Shown piece after piece: positions 63,099 through 64,000 of a DNA stretch of 64,000 nt (position 1 is its first letter; each line of letters begins with the position of its first letter). Both the position numbers and the translations under genes were made by a program. The notes beneath the pieces are model-generated. The model saw only the letters and a program-made list of their open reading frames with translations, made no database searches and was not told the DNA's origin. The stretch comes from Porphyra umbilicalis (Eukaryota > Rhodophyta > Bangiophyceae > Bangiales > Bangiaceae). Location: NCBI GenBank assembly GCA_002049455.2, contig KV918831.1, positions 124,001-188,000 of the forward strand. Reading direction: 5' to 3'.

Positions 63099-63854
63099 CC
63101 GGCGCTCTGTCAATCGGACGTCGTCGCACGCTTGAACGCGTGCGGCGCATTGCAACTGTCCAGATATGCATAGGAAGTAGTGTACGCGGATGAAAGCTGT
63201 GAGCGAAGAGGGGGATCAGGAAGGTGCCTCGACGGTCACCGTGTGCAGACGGTGAACGCCACGACGACGGTGGGTGCTTCTAGGATGGCGCAGACCGTTT
63301 CAGTGAGCAGGACGGGCACGGTGGCAGAAATGACGGGTTTCCACACCATCAGCGTCCATGTCTGGCATATCCTGACAATTCCTGCCTGAAGGGACGGGAG
63401 GGGGGCGGTCCGGCCGCGAGTTTACAGGGACCACGTTTACAGACAGTTGTTCTAGCATCTTGGCTGAGCTGGTGTGCCATCAGACGGTTTGTGTGGGGTG
63501 GTTGACACCGGGCCTCAAACCGATCGCTCCACAGGGCGTCGGCCAGTGGTGGCCCGCCGTGATGTGTACGTGGCGCTCGTCTGACTCCGACCGCGAGGGG
63601 CCGACGCATCTTTTTGTTGGCCCACTCTCCTGTTCACGTTGTGGCCGCCTGGCAGCTCTACGCTCACGTCACAAGAGAGGTTGTCAGGCACATGCCTACC
63701 TTTTCAGGAAAGAGGGTACGAATGAAGACGAGCGACCATTTTATTGGAGTGCCGGCCGCATCTTTGCCCGGCACGCGAGTTTTAGCCATCCCAGGTGCAG
63801 GTTTTCATGTCCTCGGTAGAAAATCGGTCAGCAAGAGCGAGCATCTGTCGCGTC
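63099..63854 (-). repeat. inverted-repeat arm, right, copy B
   Basis: Counterpart of 47001-47757. Its inner end (CCGGCGCTCTGTCAATCGGAC) resembles the inner end of the left arm of copy A. Sequence after it (63855-63964) continues to match 47758-47910. Confidence 0.9.
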
Positions 63855-64000
63855 TCAAGCACGTTCGTCCGTTTTGTCCGAGAGAAGGCGGGTGAGGGGG
63901 TGCAAAGGGGTGCTGACAGACGTGCGCGGCGGGATGGACCTGTGATTGAAGGGCGGCTTGTCATCGAACTGGATGCACCGTGCTTTGTATTGGGTGCACG

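Larger units (their letters stand above)
56607..63964. repeat. large complex repeat unit, copy B (runs off the window)
   Basis: Matches copy A from its first base (GTATGGCGCGTC). Contains about 1.06 kb extra at 57417-58480 and about 290 bp at 58925-59215, an inverted spacer and many one-base differences. The unit continues past 63964; in copy A the next feature is the DDE transposase. Confidence 0.9.

Overview
The window looks like nuclear DNA from a GC-rich eukaryote. Several long reading frames are joined by GT-AG introns with pyrimidine-rich acceptors, and the genes it holds (a KDZ/Zisupton transposase fused to a SUMO-type protease, a Crinkler/RHS-type NTPase, a Ty3 chromovirus, a P4-type flippase exon) are eukaryotic. 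The lineage cannot be fixed from sequence alone. Composition and style would fit a GC-rich alga or protist; a bangiophyte red alga is only a guess. I see no rRNA, no CRISPR array, no bacterial operon and no convincing intact tRNA. Almost everything recognisable is mobile DNA or its debris. The only clear cellular-gene sequence is the last exon region of a P4-ATPase at 55784-56216, and it begins at a single-N gap (55783).

Layout. 392-5181 (minus): KDZ transposase with an N-terminal SWIM-like finger and a C-terminal Ulp1 protease, two exons. 5630-6925: satellite of about 155 bp. 7762-8284 and 19816-20013: one tandem array of units of about 180 bp, split by an 11,531-bp DNA transposon (8285-19815) that starts CACAGT, ends ACTGTG and is flanked by a 3-bp CTG duplication. 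Inside it are a divergent pair of genes: an accessory protein (minus, 8851-10844) and a large RNase-H-like transposase candidate (plus, 15104-19168). 20.0-22.5 kb holds perfect hairpins, a diverged direct duplication and a clipped Ulp1 C-terminus. 23286-26522 encodes a 1,078-aa CR-type NTPase plus REase-like protein. 26.7-28.1 kb is very GC-rich. 29.9-32.3 kb holds a broken minus-strand gene. 34149-36119 (plus) is a same-frame pair of ORFs lying tail-to-tail with a Ty3 chromovirus (36447-41812, minus) whose integrase and Gag carry inactivating-type changes.

From 41813 a complex repeat unit begins and recurs from 56607 to the window end. It carries two minus-strand genes, then inverted-repeat arms of about 750 bp around a 1,060-bp spacer. 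In copy A this is followed by a Tc1/mariner-IS630 type transposase (48226-49410). The spacer lies in opposite orientation in the two copies, as expected from recombination between the arms. Between the copies are a 2OG-Fe(II)-oxygenase-like gene in several frames (50711-52292), a GC-rich satellite of about 190 bp (52380-55780) and the N gap. Copy B differs from copy A by many single-base indels, so assembly or consensus error must be considered before calling copy B a decayed duplicate.

How the pieces work together: no metabolic pathway or operon is visible. The functional themes are transposition (four transposase or integrase types), SUMO-protease-like processing attached to a transposase, and nested insertion, duplication and inversion.
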